Shown: piece after piece, positions 8,486 through 16,416 of the stretch
Layout of the letters: every line of letters begins with the position of its first letter
Numbering within the stretch: position 1 is the stretch's first letter
The notes under the pieces: model-generated
Databases searched by the model: none
What the model was told of the DNA's origin: nothing
Seen by the model: the letters and a program-made list of their open reading frames with translations, nothing else
Program-made: the position numbers and the translations under genes
DNA from: Neobacillus niacini
GTDB taxonomy: Bacteria > Bacillota > Bacilli > Bacillales > Cytobacillaceae
Assembly (NCBI RefSeq): GCF_019749295.1
Contig: NZ_JACWFG010000009.1
Coordinates: forward strand, 1-63,721
Direction of reading: 5' to 3'
Length of the DNA: 63,721 nucleotides

Positions 8486-8932
8486 TTAATCTATTTTCAA
8501 TCTTTTTCCGGCGGAATTACCCTTCAAAATCATACATGTACTTGTAGAATGTGCCACAAGACTTTGTTTTTCATCATATACATGACACTCCAGCAATCCG
8601 ACTGATGAACCTTTTTTTATTAACTTTCCCTCAGCTCGAAGTCTAGATTTAAAAATAGGTTTTAGGAAATTTAATTTAATTTCGATCGTCGTAAAAAGTT
8701 CGTCCTCAGCTAATGTAGTTACAAATGCATAGCCCATAGCGGCATCGGATATGTCACATAATATCCCTCCATGTAGTGTACCCATCGGATTGTGTAATCT
8801 TTCTGTGGCATCCATTTCAATCACAACCTTCCCTTCCTCAACATCTGTTATGTGAAAACCGATTACCTCTGAAGCCGGCGAACCTGGTATTTCGCCCTTT
8901 GCCATTTTCTTCAAAAACTCTAAATGATTCAT
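8486..8932 (-). CDS. PaaI-family acyl-CoA thioesterase (hotdog fold)
   Basis: Small hotdog-fold thioesterase of 148 residues, likely hydrolysing an acyl-CoA or aromatic acyl-CoA in the cytoplasm. The family signature NPMGTLHGGILCDISDAAMG lies in the middle of the protein; its HGG and the following acidic residue mark the active-site helix. The start is placed at ATG 8932. A GTG nine bases upstream overlaps the ribosome site GGAGG and is less likely. The gene is preceded by a TetR-type palindrome and by the remnant of a TetR gene in the same direction, so it was probably under TetR control. The MFS gene follows on the same strand and may be co-transcribed. Confidence 0.85.
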   Translation of the reverse strand: MNHLEFLKKMAKGEIPGSPASEVIGFHITDVEEGKVVIEMDATERLHNPMGTLHGGILCDISDAAMGYAFVTTLAEDELFTTIEIKLNFLKPIFKSRLRAEGKLIKKGSSVGLLECHVYDEKQSLVAHSTSTCMILKGNSAGKRLKID

Positions 8933-8983
8933 TCTTTTCACCCTCCATATTAAAAATAAAAAAGATTGAACAAAATCATTACA

Positions 8984-9007
8984 TTTTTAGAACGTTCATT
9001 CTAAAAA
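8984..9007. promoter_or_regulatory. TetR-type operator upstream of the thioesterase gene
   Basis: A 24-base palindrome with perfect outer arms TTTTTAGAA and TTCTAAAAA. Its core AGAACGTTCATTCT (8989-9002) matches the palindromes in the 76-bp repeats at 3.07-3.30 kb. It overlaps the last codon of the TetR remnant and sits about 50 bases upstream of the thioesterase start. The regulator at 2428 is the nearest intact candidate to bind it. Confidence 0.7.
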
Positions 9008-9243
9008 TGGTAATCTAATACCGTTAAAGTCGAATCAATGATGTTTTGAAGTTTCTCTTTATCTATCGTTGTTTTGGCTAATACTCTTAACCCGATAAGT
9101 GAATTATGAATAAATTCAGCTAATTTTTTTATATCAAGTTGATCGGATATTTCTTCACGTATTTGCCCCTGCAATAGTAGTTCGTATATAAATGATTCTG
9201 TCTTACTAAAGCTTTTACTAATCCAGTCAGCAACTTCTTTGTC
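9001..9243 (-). pseudogene. C-terminal remnant of a TetR-family regulator
   Basis: On the minus strand an open frame reads DKEVADWISKSFSKTESF, then ELLLQGQIREEISDQLD, LAEFIHNSLIGLRVLAKTT and DKEKLQNIIDSTLTVLDYHF, ending in TAG at 9001-9003. This is the ligand-binding C-terminus of a TetR regulator, about 80 residues, closely like the end of the intact TetR at 2428. The DNA-binding N-terminus is absent; upstream sequence is a run of C and T and then TTTTTAGAAAGGTCAGT, which looks like half of the operator. The repressor is lost while its presumed operator and target gene remain. Confidence 0.75.
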
Positions 9244-9469
9244 CCCCCTTTTTTAAAAATTTTATCATTTTTAGAAAGGTCAGTAAAGAATATTTAAACT
9301 ATTCAAATAGTAAGGGGTCGGTTCTGTGAGGGGGGAGGAGTACAATTTACCGTAAGGTAGAAAGGCTCTCTTATACTCGACTAGTGTAATAAAGGGCCCA
9401 AGGGTTATAATTAAGGATGCAGCTATATTAAAAAACTAGCAAGTTATTAGGTTAGAGAAGAGGTTAACA

Positions 9470-9826
9470 ATGAAAAATAGAGAGGAAGCTATCGGTTACT
9501 GTTTGGAGATTGGTAATACATATGAAGATTATCCATTTCGCGATAAGAATTGGACGTTAATGCGACATATAGATAACAAGAAAGTGTTTGCGTGGATTTT
9601 TGAAAGAGATGGCCTTACTTGGATTAATGTGAAATGTGAACCTGGTTTTTTGGATTATTGGCGTCAGATTTATAATTCGGTAGTTCCTGCATTTCATCTT
9701 AATAAGGAGCATTGGAATTCGATAATTCTTGACGGTACTGTTCCAAAGGAAGAAATTTACGAAATGATAAAACAAAGCTATATATTAACTAAAAAAAGTA
9801 ATAGAAAAGTTAATTTCAAAAAGTAA
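9470..9826 (+). CDS. MmcQ/YjbR family protein
   Basis: A 118-residue protein of the MmcQ/YjbR (DUF419) family, which has a double-wing DNA-binding-like fold of unsettled function. Typical features are the NREEAIGYCLEIGNTYEDYPF start, the WTLMRH and KVFAWIF strands, WINVKCEPGF, and the C-terminal PAFHLNKEHWNSIIL segment with a conserved HWN. No signal or membrane segment is seen. The start is ATG 9470 after GAGAAGAGG. The gene stands alone and is followed by a bidirectional terminator shared with the convergent Fe-S protein gene. Confidence 0.85.
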   Translation: MKNREEAIGYCLEIGNTYEDYPFRDKNWTLMRHIDNKKVFAWIFERDGLTWINVKCEPGFLDYWRQIYNSVVPAFHLNKEHWNSIILDGTVPKEEIYEMIKQSYILTKKSNRKVNFKK

Positions 9827-9933
9827 AGTCATTGATTCAGCAGGAAGGATTTATGCCTTTTTCTATGGAACTTACTAATATTGTGAACTCTAACGGGGAA
9901 GTTTAACTTAATAAGGGTTTCTGTTATTTTACA

Positions 9934-9974
9934 CAAAAAAAGCCTGACGTTAGAAACGTCAAGCCAGTTTTATT
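9934..9974. terminator. Bidirectional intrinsic terminator
   Basis: TGACGT and ACGTCA arms with a short TAGAA loop, flanked by an A run on the left and a T-rich run on the right. It can serve both the YjbR gene from the left and the siroheme/Fe-S protein gene from the right. Confidence 0.65.
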
Positions 9975-10007
9975 ATAGAAAAGGAACAAACAAAAATTTT
10001 TAAATTT

Positions 10008-10628
10008 TTATTGACTTTTTAATTGGTCACAACCTATCCGTGTTAAAAATTTATAAAATGTCTCACGTTTTTTACCCATTTGTGTATATAAATCAATTAT
10101 CTTTTCTACTGCGTAGTACAACTCATTTGGTGTTAGATTCTCCTTCAATAATGAGCCTACTACGGCATCTTTCCCTTTGGCTTTGCCCCCAACATAAATG
10201 TTGTAGTGTTCTTTAACTTTCATAACACCTATGTCGCTTAACATTGGTTCTCCGCAACCAACTGGACACCCTGTATATGCAACCTTAAGGGTGAAGGGGA
10301 CAGGTTTACCAGCGATACGGCGATTTAATTCTTTCGCCACTGCCATGCCTTCCTCTTCTTCACCCTTACAAAAATTGCAGGTTCTTAAGCTCTTTACGAA
10401 GTTTCCAACTGGATAACATTCCAATCCTACACTTTTGAACTCTTCCGTGATTTTTGTTTGTTTATCTTCAGGTATTTCTATATAGAGTTGCTGAAATGTG
10501 GTTAATTCAAGTTCCTCATTTTCACTCATATATTTAGAAATTGTCAAAAGCTGCTTATTGTTAAGTTTTGCCCCAAAGCTTATTCCTCCATTTACGGCGA
10601 GCTTTATCTTTTTAACTTCATTCCCCAT
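10008..10628 (-). CDS. Small nitrite/sulfite reductase-like siroheme/Fe-S protein
   Basis: A 206-residue protein with the ferredoxin-like half-domain (about 5-70) and the siroheme/4Fe-4S domain of nitrite and sulfite reductases. The cluster ligands appear to be Cys84 and Cys87 (TCNFCKG) and Cys121 and Cys125 (TGCPVGCGEP). At about 200 residues it is far shorter than NirB or CysI, so it is a stand-alone half unit. The actual reaction, whether a redox step on nitrite, sulfite or another sulfur species, cannot be assigned. Its start is 71 bases from the end of the DHA2 MFS gene on the same strand, and both lie behind two CsoR/CstR-like palindromes. This hints at an operon responding to copper, persulfide or a related stress. 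Confidence 0.75.
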   Translation of the reverse strand: MGNEVKKIKLAVNGGISFGAKLNNKQLLTISKYMSENEELELTTFQQLYIEIPEDKQTKITEEFKSVGLECYPVGNFVKSLRTCNFCKGEEEEGMAVAKELNRRIAGKPVPFTLKVAYTGCPVGCGEPMLSDIGVMKVKEHYNIYVGGKAKGKDAVVGSLLKENLTPNELYYAVEKIIDLYTQMGKKRETFYKFLTRIGCDQLKSQ

Positions 10629-10699
10629 ATTAATTTCTCCCTGTTAATTAATTACAACATGACTCTTAGATACACAAAGCTAATTACAGCAACGTGGGG

Positions 10700-12133
10700 C
10701 TAATCGTTTGATTCTTCTTGTTTTTGTGAACGGACAAACAGAAGTGATAATACAACGCCTATAAACGCAGCTATACCAGACCATAAAAATGCTTGTTGAA
10801 AACCTTCATTTAAAGCGACAATTGGGTCTCCTGCGACACTAGAGGCAGTTGTCGACCCAGCAATTGCAACCATGATGGCTAGTCCCAATGCTGAGCCAAT
10901 CTGGTAAGTAGTGTTATACAACCCAGATGCAAGACCTGACTCTTCTGGTTTAGCATTAGATACTGCAGCTGTGGTAGCTGGCAGATAAGCAAGGGCATTT
11001 CCCAGAGCGGCTAATAATAAAGCCAATAGTACACTTGTCCAATAGGTTCCATTAACTGATGTGTTAAGGGAGAATAGTAGTCCCGAACTGCCGAGTATAA
11101 GGAACCCGAAAACCATAGTAATCTTCAATCCGAATTTCTCCATTGCCTTTCCAGCTACTGCAACAACGAATACTGCCATGAGTATTGGTGCAGGTAATAA
11201 AGCCATTGCTGCAGAGAAAGGAGCAAATTTCAATATCTGTTGTAAATACAATACAAGGAAATAAATAATCGGAACCCATGCGATTGATAACAAGACGAGC
11301 GAAACGTTACCGATAGACAAGTTTCGAGTCTTAAATATACGAAGTGGAACAAGTGGTTCTTTTTTCATAACCTGGATTATAATAAAAATGATAAACAACA
11401 AAGCTCCAACGGACAATGACCATACTGTTGATGATGATCCCCAACCACTGTGCTCTGCGTTTGCAACACCATAAACCAATAAAACTAATGCCGTTGTAAC
11501 AGAGATGGCTCCAGAATAGTCAATGCGTCCACTCATTCGCTTTCCTTTTTGTAATAGTCCTGGCGACAAGAGTAAAATGATAATACCGATAGGAACATAG
11601 ATTAATAACGCCCATCTCCAGCTTAAAAATTCTGTAAGGATACCACCGAGAACGATACCGATTGAACCACCTGCTGCCCCTGAAAGCCCCCATAAAGCAA
11701 GAGCTTTACTTAGTTCTTTCGGATTCCCAGCAAAAAGAATCATGACAATAGAAAGAGCCGCAGGTGCAATCAATGCAGAACCAGCACCTTGAACTGCCCG
11801 TGCGATGTTAAGCACTACATCGTCCCAAGCCAATCCTGCAAGAAGGGAAGCCACGGTTAAGATTGAAAATCCCCACATAAAAATGCGACGATGCCCAAAT
11901 AAATCACTCAGCCTTCCTCCTAATAACAGAAGACCACCAAAGAATATTAGAAAAGCAGTCATTACCCATTGTAAGTTTTCTTGTGAATAACCTAGAGTTT
12001 CTTTGATAGATGGAAGGGCAACCTGAATAATGGCACTATCCATCATAACCATGAAATTTGCAAAACCTAACAATGCAAGTGCTTTCCAACGCTTAGGATC
12101 TGCTTGTGTAAGTGTCTGTGAACCCGTCGACAT
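10700..12133 (-). CDS. DHA2-family (14-TMS) MFS drug transporter, EmrB/QacA type
   Basis: Inner-membrane multidrug or metabolite exporter of 477 residues with about 14 hydrophobic segments. Signatures are the MVMMDSAIIQVALPSI segment (motif D1), the GGRLSDLFGHRRIFM loop (motif A), ARAVQGAGSALIAPAA (motif B) and a GGSIGIVLGGILTEF motif C region, in that order. The substrate is unknown. The start is ATG 12133, with GGAGGAGA directly upstream. Two palindromes of the type bound by CsoR/CstR repressors lie at 12169-12185 and 12273-12292, suggesting induction by copper, persulfide or a similar thiol-reactive signal. The small siroheme/Fe-S gene follows on the same strand. Confidence 0.85.
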   Translation of the reverse strand: MSTGSQTLTQADPKRWKALALLGFANFMVMMDSAIIQVALPSIKETLGYSQENLQWVMTAFLIFFGGLLLLGGRLSDLFGHRRIFMWGFSILTVASLLAGLAWDDVVLNIARAVQGAGSALIAPAALSIVMILFAGNPKELSKALALWGLSGAAGGSIGIVLGGILTEFLSWRWALLIYVPIGIIILLLSPGLLQKGKRMSGRIDYSGAISVTTALVLLVYGVANAEHSGWGSSSTVWSLSVGALLFIIFIIIQVMKKEPLVPLRIFKTRNLSIGNVSLVLLSIAWVPIIYFLVLYLQQILKFAPFSAAMALLPAPILMAVFVVAVAGKAMEKFGLKITMVFGFLILGSSGLLFSLNTSVNGTYWTSVLLALLLAALGNALAYLPATTAAVSNAKPEESGLASGLYNTTYQIGSALGLAIMVAIAGSTTASSVAGDPIVALNEGFQQAFLWSGIAAFIGVVLSLLFVRSQKQEESND

Positions 12134-12168
12134 AAAACAATCTCCTCCAATTCGTATAGTAATATAGA

Positions 12169-12185
12169 ATACCCCCGTATAGTAT
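12169..12185. promoter_or_regulatory. CsoR/CstR-like operator, proximal
   Basis: ATACCCCCGTATAGTAT, a G/C-tract flanked by ATA and TAT, resembles operators of the DUF156 (CsoR/CstR/RcnR) repressor family. It lies 36 bases before the MFS start codon. No DUF156 repressor gene is present in this window. Confidence 0.55.
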
Positions 12186-12272
12186 GATATTGTTTAAAAA
12201 AATAACTTGAATATTTCTTCCTTCAGGAAGGGAACAATCATGAACCATACTATCACCTGACAACAAAACCTT

Positions 12273-12292
12273 ACTATACCCCCCTATAGTAT
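12273..12292. promoter_or_regulatory. CsoR/CstR-like operator, distal
   Basis: ACTATACCCCCCTATAGT is a palindrome with arms ACTATA and TATAGT around a C tract, sharing its core with the proximal copy. TTGACA abuts it on the minus strand, so the site probably overlaps a promoter. Confidence 0.6.
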
Positions 12293-12339
12293 GTCAATGG
12301 GTTTTTAAAAATCTCTTTTTTATTTTGAACTACAAATAC

Positions 12340-12366
12340 AAAAGCTCTGATCTATTAATCAGAGCA
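12340..12366 (-). terminator. Terminator after the metallo-hydrolase gene
   Basis: GCTCTGAT (12344-12351) and ATCAGAGC (12358-12365) form an eight-base-pair stem with a CTATTA loop. The T tract on the minus strand suits the gene that ends at 12451. Confidence 0.7.
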
Positions 12367-12450
12367 ATTTAATTGATATTAAGAATTTATAAATAAAGGA
12401 ACATGTTAAGCATGCCGAAGATAAATTAAGAAATCTGGTCGTTTTTACCC

Positions 12451-13227
12451 TTAAAATGAGTAGGATTCTCCATCATCTGGTATTAAAACATTATCGGAGA
12501 TTCCTTTTTCATTAATAAATCCTTTTAATTCTTCTCTTGATAATGTCCAATGATTAACTGCTTCCATATGAACAGAAATAATTTTTGCGTTAGGAGCAGC
12601 CTTATAAACTTCATAAATGTCATCTTTATCCATCACCAGAGAACCGCCTACTAGGAATTGATTATCTCCGCCATTTACAACAATAATTTCTGGTTTATGT
12701 GTTTCGATTACATCTTGAACAGCACCATACCATACAGTGTCTCCAGCTACATATAAAGTTTTTTCATTTGTATGTTTGAAGACAACGCCGCACACTTGCC
12801 CAGCATGCTGTAAGATTTCACCTCTACCATGTTCGCCTTTTGTTTTAATTAATTGTATACCTTCAAAGACTGTATCCTGTAAAACCTCTACATTTTTGAA
12901 ACCAGCGTTTCGAATGACTGTCGCATCTTCTTCATTTTGAGAAAATAGTTTAATTTCTTTTGGCAACGCTTCTATAGCAGCATGATCCCAGTGGTCAGGA
13001 TGCAGATGAGTGACAATGACAGCATCAATATTAGATATAATAGTATCAATGGATGTTGGTAAGCTTACTAAAGGATTATTTTGGTCTTCTCTTGGTGCAG
13101 GGGGTAAACCTACTCCAGGTCCAAAAGGTGGAAGAGTTCCCTTTTCTGATAACATGGGATCTATTAAAAACTTTTTATCTGCATATTGAACAACGAGCGT
13201 AGCGTTTCGAATTAGTTGTATATTCAT
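12451..13227 (-). CDS. MBL-fold metallo-hydrolase
   Basis: Metallo-beta-lactamase-fold hydrolase of 258 residues, cytoplasmic, with the zinc-binding THLHPDHWDH motif (HxHxDH). Further metal ligands are expected at the HGRGEILQHAG region, at VAGDTVWY (Asp), and at the C-terminal VHMEAVNHW histidine. The overall pattern (N-terminal RNATLVVQYADKKFLIDPML, late GGDNQFLVGGSLVMD) fits the UlaG/YtkL-like branch of hydrolases acting on small esters or lactones; the substrate is unknown. The start is ATG 13227, because AAGGAG lies nine bases upstream; an earlier frame opening 21 codons upstream has no ribosome site. The gene is single, with its own terminator. Confidence 0.85.
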   Translation of the reverse strand: MNIQLIRNATLVVQYADKKFLIDPMLSEKGTLPPFGPGVGLPPAPREDQNNPLVSLPTSIDTIISNIDAVIVTHLHPDHWDHAAIEALPKEIKLFSQNEEDATVIRNAGFKNVEVLQDTVFEGIQLIKTKGEHGRGEILQHAGQVCGVVFKHTNEKTLYVAGDTVWYGAVQDVIETHKPEIIVVNGGDNQFLVGGSLVMDKDDIYEVYKAAPNAKIISVHMEAVNHWTLSREELKGFINEKGISDNVLIPDDGESYSF

Positions 13228-13663
13228 TATAAGTAACTCCTTTTCTTTAAAATTAGCTTTGAACAATCTATATTCTATAATATGACCCATTGACCGATAT
13301 ATAGAGTAAATAAAGTGTTTTGCTCGTTTGACTTTATTTATGAAAGGAGTTAAGTAAATGCTAGATAAAAGGTTACGGTATATCCACCTGCCAAACCTTC
13401 TTGCAAGGTTTTTAAATAGCTGGCCGTGTGGTCAATAGGTTTTTCCTTTATCTCAACGGGCTTGTCCTTTTTTTCCCAACTTCCTTCGCTTCTGCTACTT
13501 CCTGTGTTGGGTTTAAATTGTAATAGGATAAAAAGGCATGATTTTAAAGATGAAATGCTGAATTGTTTAGACTTTATCCGAAATTTGTAAAAGAAACTAG
13601 AAATTTTCATTAGCAGAAACAATTAGATAATATAAAGGAGAATATATATAAGAGGTGATTGAG
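13228..13663. other. Gene-poor stretch with probable coding remnants
   Basis: On the minus strand, about 13,350-13,500 reads KPVEIKEKPIDHTASYLK followed by TLQEGLAGGYTVTFYL, which looks protein-like but has no start, no ribosome site and no identifiable family. It may be the end of a decayed gene. On the plus strand, ATG 13359 after AAAGGAG opens only 26 codons. No other element is seen. Confidence 0.3.
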
Positions 13664-14596
13664 ATGAAAAGGATATTAGATTGTAGAGGTTCTGATTTTC
13701 GACAAATGGGTAGGGAAGAATTAAAGCAGGCAATCCGTGCAGCGGAAGGAAGAACGATTTTGGCTGAAACGGTCGTGACATCACAACCCTTACTTCCTGA
13801 GGTATCCAACCCGGAAGTGATGAAGGCATTCGGAGCGGATATGATTTTACTAAACCTGTTTGATGTTATGAACCCTAAAGTAAATGGTGTGGATTCCTAC
13901 AGTATATTTCAACCAAATGCAGCAGGCAGTGAAATAGATGAAAACATTATTCAAAAAATAAAAGAACTAACTGGTCTTCCAGTCGGCATTAATCTTGAAC
14001 CTGTTGATCCGGATGCTAATGCATTAGAGAACTTGCATTCATTGCCGGAAGGGCGTACAGCAACTGAAAAGTCATTAGAGATGGCAAAGCAACTGGGATG
14101 TGATTTCATTTGCTTAACGGGTAATCCAAAATCAGGGGTAACCAATGAGAAAATTGAACAAGCAATTACATTGGCGAACAAACATTTTGGAGGACTAATC
14201 ATAGCAGGCAAAATGCATAATGCTGGAACAGCAGGAAGTGTATTTGATTTAGATGCATTTTCTCGGTTTGCAGAAGCTGGGGCAGATGTCATTCTTTTCC
14301 CCGCTCCCGGAACAGTCCCTGGTGTTCGTGAGGAAACACTTGCCCATGCAATAGAAAACGTTAAAAATAAAGGGGCATTAACCCTTGCTGCAATTGGCAC
14401 AAGCCAAGAAGGAGCAGATGAAGAAACCATCCGCGCAATCGCGTTAAGCTCGAAAAGAGCAGGAGCGGATATTTTTCATATCGGGGATGCTGGGTATTCT
14501 GGTATGGCTCTACCTGAAAATATTCAAACCCTTTCGATTACGGTTAGGGGTAAAAGACATACTTATATCAGAATGGCTGCATCTGCTTTAAGATAA
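13664..14596 (+). CDS. TIM-barrel protein of the DUF7916/PEP-mutase-like type
   Basis: A 310-residue soluble protein predicted to fold as a TIM barrel. Characteristic stretches are GRTILAETVVTSQPLLPEV near residue 30, FGADMILLNLFDVMNP, GLPVGINLEPVDPDAN, CDFICLTGNPKSGV, LIIAGKMHNAG, AGADVILFPAPGTVPG, and a C-terminal GADIFHIGDAGYSGMALPEN. I recognise the pattern as a family annotated DUF7916 or loosely as a PEP phosphonomutase-like protein, often near PTS genes; the reaction is not established. The start is ATG 13664 with AGAGGTG six bases upstream; an in-frame GTG at 13655 is part of that ribosome site. It is monocistronic, followed by a terminator. Confidence 0.65.
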   Translation: MKRILDCRGSDFRQMGREELKQAIRAAEGRTILAETVVTSQPLLPEVSNPEVMKAFGADMILLNLFDVMNPKVNGVDSYSIFQPNAAGSEIDENIIQKIKELTGLPVGINLEPVDPDANALENLHSLPEGRTATEKSLEMAKQLGCDFICLTGNPKSGVTNEKIEQAITLANKHFGGLIIAGKMHNAGTAGSVFDLDAFSRFAEAGADVILFPAPGTVPGVREETLAHAIENVKNKGALTLAAIGTSQEGADEETIRAIALSSKRAGADIFHIGDAGYSGMALPENIQTLSITVRGKRHTYIRMAASALR

Positions 14597-14610
14597 AAAT
14601 ATTGTATTTT

Positions 14611-14641
14611 CCCTTTCTGTTAATAAGAAGGGATTTTTTTG
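14611..14641 (+). terminator. Intrinsic terminator after the TIM-barrel gene
   Basis: CCCTTTCT pairs with AGAAGGG around GTTAAT and is followed by seven T. Confidence 0.7.
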
Positions 14642-14769
14642 TCCTTCACTCGCTAATTGCTTTTTCTTATTGAAGGTACGGTGCAGGATCGGGAAAGAAG
14701 GAAAAATAACTACATATATTGAATTTATCCTTTTACAGTAATAAGGAATTAAAAGGGGAGAGGGTAAAT

Positions 14770-15330
14770 TTGTTAACTAACCTTTATTTTGTTCGACACG
14801 CTCATTCAACCTATACACCTGAAGAATTAAGAAGACCCTTATCTGAAAAAGGTCAAATTGACACAGAAATAATTACTCAAATTCTAAAAGAGGAAAATAT
14901 AGATTATGTGATTTCAAGTCCATATAAAAGGGCAGTTCAAACAGTCGAAGGTGTCGCAGATTTTTTTGGTAAAGAAGTTATTATTGAGAATAGTTTTAAG
15001 GAACGGATACTGTCTGAAAGTCCTGTTGAGAATTTCGATTTAGCTGTCACTAAAGTTTGGGAGGAGCCTGCCTTTTCTTGGGAAGGTGGAGAATCCAATA
15101 TTATTGCACAGAAACGAGGAGTTGAAGCAACTTTAAAGGTTTTAGAAAGGTATGAAGGTAAAAACATTATCGTGGGATCACACGGTAATATCATGGTTCT
15201 AATAATGAATTTTTTTGATAAGAAATATGATTTTAGTTTTTGGAAAGAACTTAGTATGCCAGACATTTATAAATTAACTTTTAATGGAACGACACTAAAA
15301 GAAGTAAATCGAATCTGGAAATGTAATTGA
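14770..15330 (+). CDS. Histidine phosphatase family protein
   Basis: Phosphoglycerate-mutase-like phosphatase of 186 residues. The catalytic phospho-histidine lies in LYFVRHAHSTYTPEE (RHAH, where most relatives have RHG). DYVISSPYKRAVQTV provides the second conserved arginine, and IVGSHGNIMVL near the end holds the second catalytic histidine. The substrate is unknown; relatives act on sugar phosphates, cobalamin precursors or proteins. The start is taken as TTG 14770 because AGGGGAGAGGG lies just upstream and the beta strand with the active site begins immediately; an upstream TTG at 14719 has no ribosome site. The gene stands alone. Confidence 0.85.
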   Translation: MLTNLYFVRHAHSTYTPEELRRPLSEKGQIDTEIITQILKEENIDYVISSPYKRAVQTVEGVADFFGKEVIIENSFKERILSESPVENFDLAVTKVWEEPAFSWEGGESNIIAQKRGVEATLKVLERYEGKNIIVGSHGNIMVLIMNFFDKKYDFSFWKELSMPDIYKLTFNGTTLKEVNRIWKCN

Positions 15331-15498
15331 ACGAACGCCATATTTGTTTAAGAATTAAGAGAAAAGGCCGTTTAACATTTTAGTTATATCTACCATGTTT
15401 GTATAATCAAGGTGGAATTGTCGAAGAAGGGCAATCGCTTTCTATTGTTCCACTAACGTTTAGTAGAAGAATATAAATGATTAAATTGAGGTGATTTG

Positions 15499-15765
15499 GT
15501 GAAATATACTTGTCCATGTTGTGGATATAAAACATTAGATGAGGAACCACCAGGTACTTACGATATATGTGAAATTTGCTTTTGGGAAGATGACACCGTT
15601 CAATTCGATGATCCCGATTATGAAGGAGGGGCTAATGGTCCATCGTTAAGACAGGCACAAAAAAACTTTATTGAATTTGGTGCAAAAGAGTTTAGAAAAA
15701 CTAAATATACTAGAAAGCCATCAATTACAGATCAAAAAGACCCTAATTGGAAAGCATTGGATTAG
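15499..15765 (+). CDS. CPCC-family cysteine-rich protein
   Basis: An 88-residue protein with the CPCC family signature: YTCPCCGYKTL at the start, then YDICEICFWEDD, two CxxC pairs that probably bind one zinc or iron ion. The body continues with DPDYEGGANGPSLRQAQKNF, which is strongly conserved, and ends in a basic tail. Its function is unknown; relatives are often found scattered beside immunity or accessory genes. The start is GTG 15499 with GAGGTG five bases before it; the adjacent upstream TTG at 15496 is too close to that site. It is followed by a copy of the dispersed GAACTAACG-like repeat. Confidence 0.8.
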   Translation: MKYTCPCCGYKTLDEEPPGTYDICEICFWEDDTVQFDDPDYEGGANGPSLRQAQKNFIEFGAKEFRKTKYTRKPSITDQKDPNWKALD

Positions 15766-15770
15766 AGCCT

Positions 15771-15807
15771 TCTTGTTAAGCTAACGAAGCAGGTTTGTTG
15801 AACAATT
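15771..15807 (+). repeat. Dispersed GAACTAACG-type repeat copy
   Basis: CTTGTTAAGCTAACGAAGCA followed by GGTTTGTTGAACAA. This is one of at least ten copies in the window, placed directly after the CPCC gene's stop codon. Confidence 0.6.
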
Positions 15808-15977
15808 CTTCCTGAATTGGAATTGATTTGAAACTTTTTAAAGTTAAAATCGTACAAATAATTACAGTAAGTGCATTCTTATGGGAAAACATATTCCATA
15901 TTAAGAATAGGGAACAGATTGTATTCGTTATATGAATGAATCACTATAGCGATTATTGGATTAAGGAGAGTGGGATA

Positions 15978-16157
15978 ATGGATAGCAAACGTTTTGAAAT
16001 TATTTATACACAAGGAAAGCTAGAATTTTTTAAGATTATTCGTGATAACCAGACGGGGGTTCTATACATGTTGAATCTTAATGCTGCTGGAAGTGGTTTA
16101 ACCGTTATGGTTGATCAAGAAGGAAAACCCTTGGTAGATGAGGATTTTAAAAAATAG
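15978..16157 (+). CDS. DUF6440 family protein
   Basis: A 59-residue protein beginning MDSKRFEIIYTQGK, with IIRDNQTGVLYMLNLN and GSGLTVMVDQEGKPL. This matches the DUF6440 pattern (short beta-rich proteins described by a conserved tGVlYl..GgltplvD core). Function unknown. The start is ATG 15978 with GGAGAG nine bases upstream; a longer in-frame opening at 15936 has no ribosome site. A hairpin with arms GTGCCC and GGGCGC followed by eight T lies at about 16,178-16,218 and ends the transcript. Confidence 0.7.
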   Translation: MDSKRFEIIYTQGKLEFFKIIRDNQTGVLYMLNLNAAGSGLTVMVDQEGKPLVDEDFKK

Positions 16158-16171
16158 TCAAGACTGTGATA

Positions 16172-16219
16172 AAGTGCCCATTTGGTAAAGGCTTATTCCA
16201 GAATCGGGCGCTTTTTTTT
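16172..16219 (+). terminator. Terminator after the DUF6440 gene
   Basis: GTGCCC and GGGCGC arms (one G-T pair) separated by about 28 bases, followed by a run of T. Confidence 0.55.
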
Positions 16220-16302
16220 AGTAAGATGGGCTCCTTTTTATATTCTCCTAAAGAATCAATTGTGAATATTATCACTTAAACTATGGGTGCAAGAGTTTAA
16301 GA

Positions 16303-16362
16303 ATAGTGGCTGCTTCGGCAACTTTTTTTTGCTTGTTGTGCACTAACGGGGCAGTTTAATTC
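16303..16362 (+). repeat. Hairpin plus dispersed GAACTAACG-type repeat
   Basis: A small GGCTGC-TTCG-GCAAC hairpin with a T run is followed by CTTGTTGTGCACTAACGGGG and CAGTTTAATTCT. The order (AAGAAT, hairpin, T run, CTTGTTG, CTAACG) is the same as in the copy at 0.84-0.90 kb, showing that the module is mobile or repeatedly copied. Confidence 0.6.
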
Positions 16363-16416
16363 TATAAATTGGGAGAGAATCTATATATAAAAGAAAGAAT
16401 AAAGGAGAGGTAGATT

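Noticed and set aside
13951..14430. 159-residue minus-strand frame inside the TIM-barrel gene
   Set aside because: Antisense shadow of a well-supported gene.
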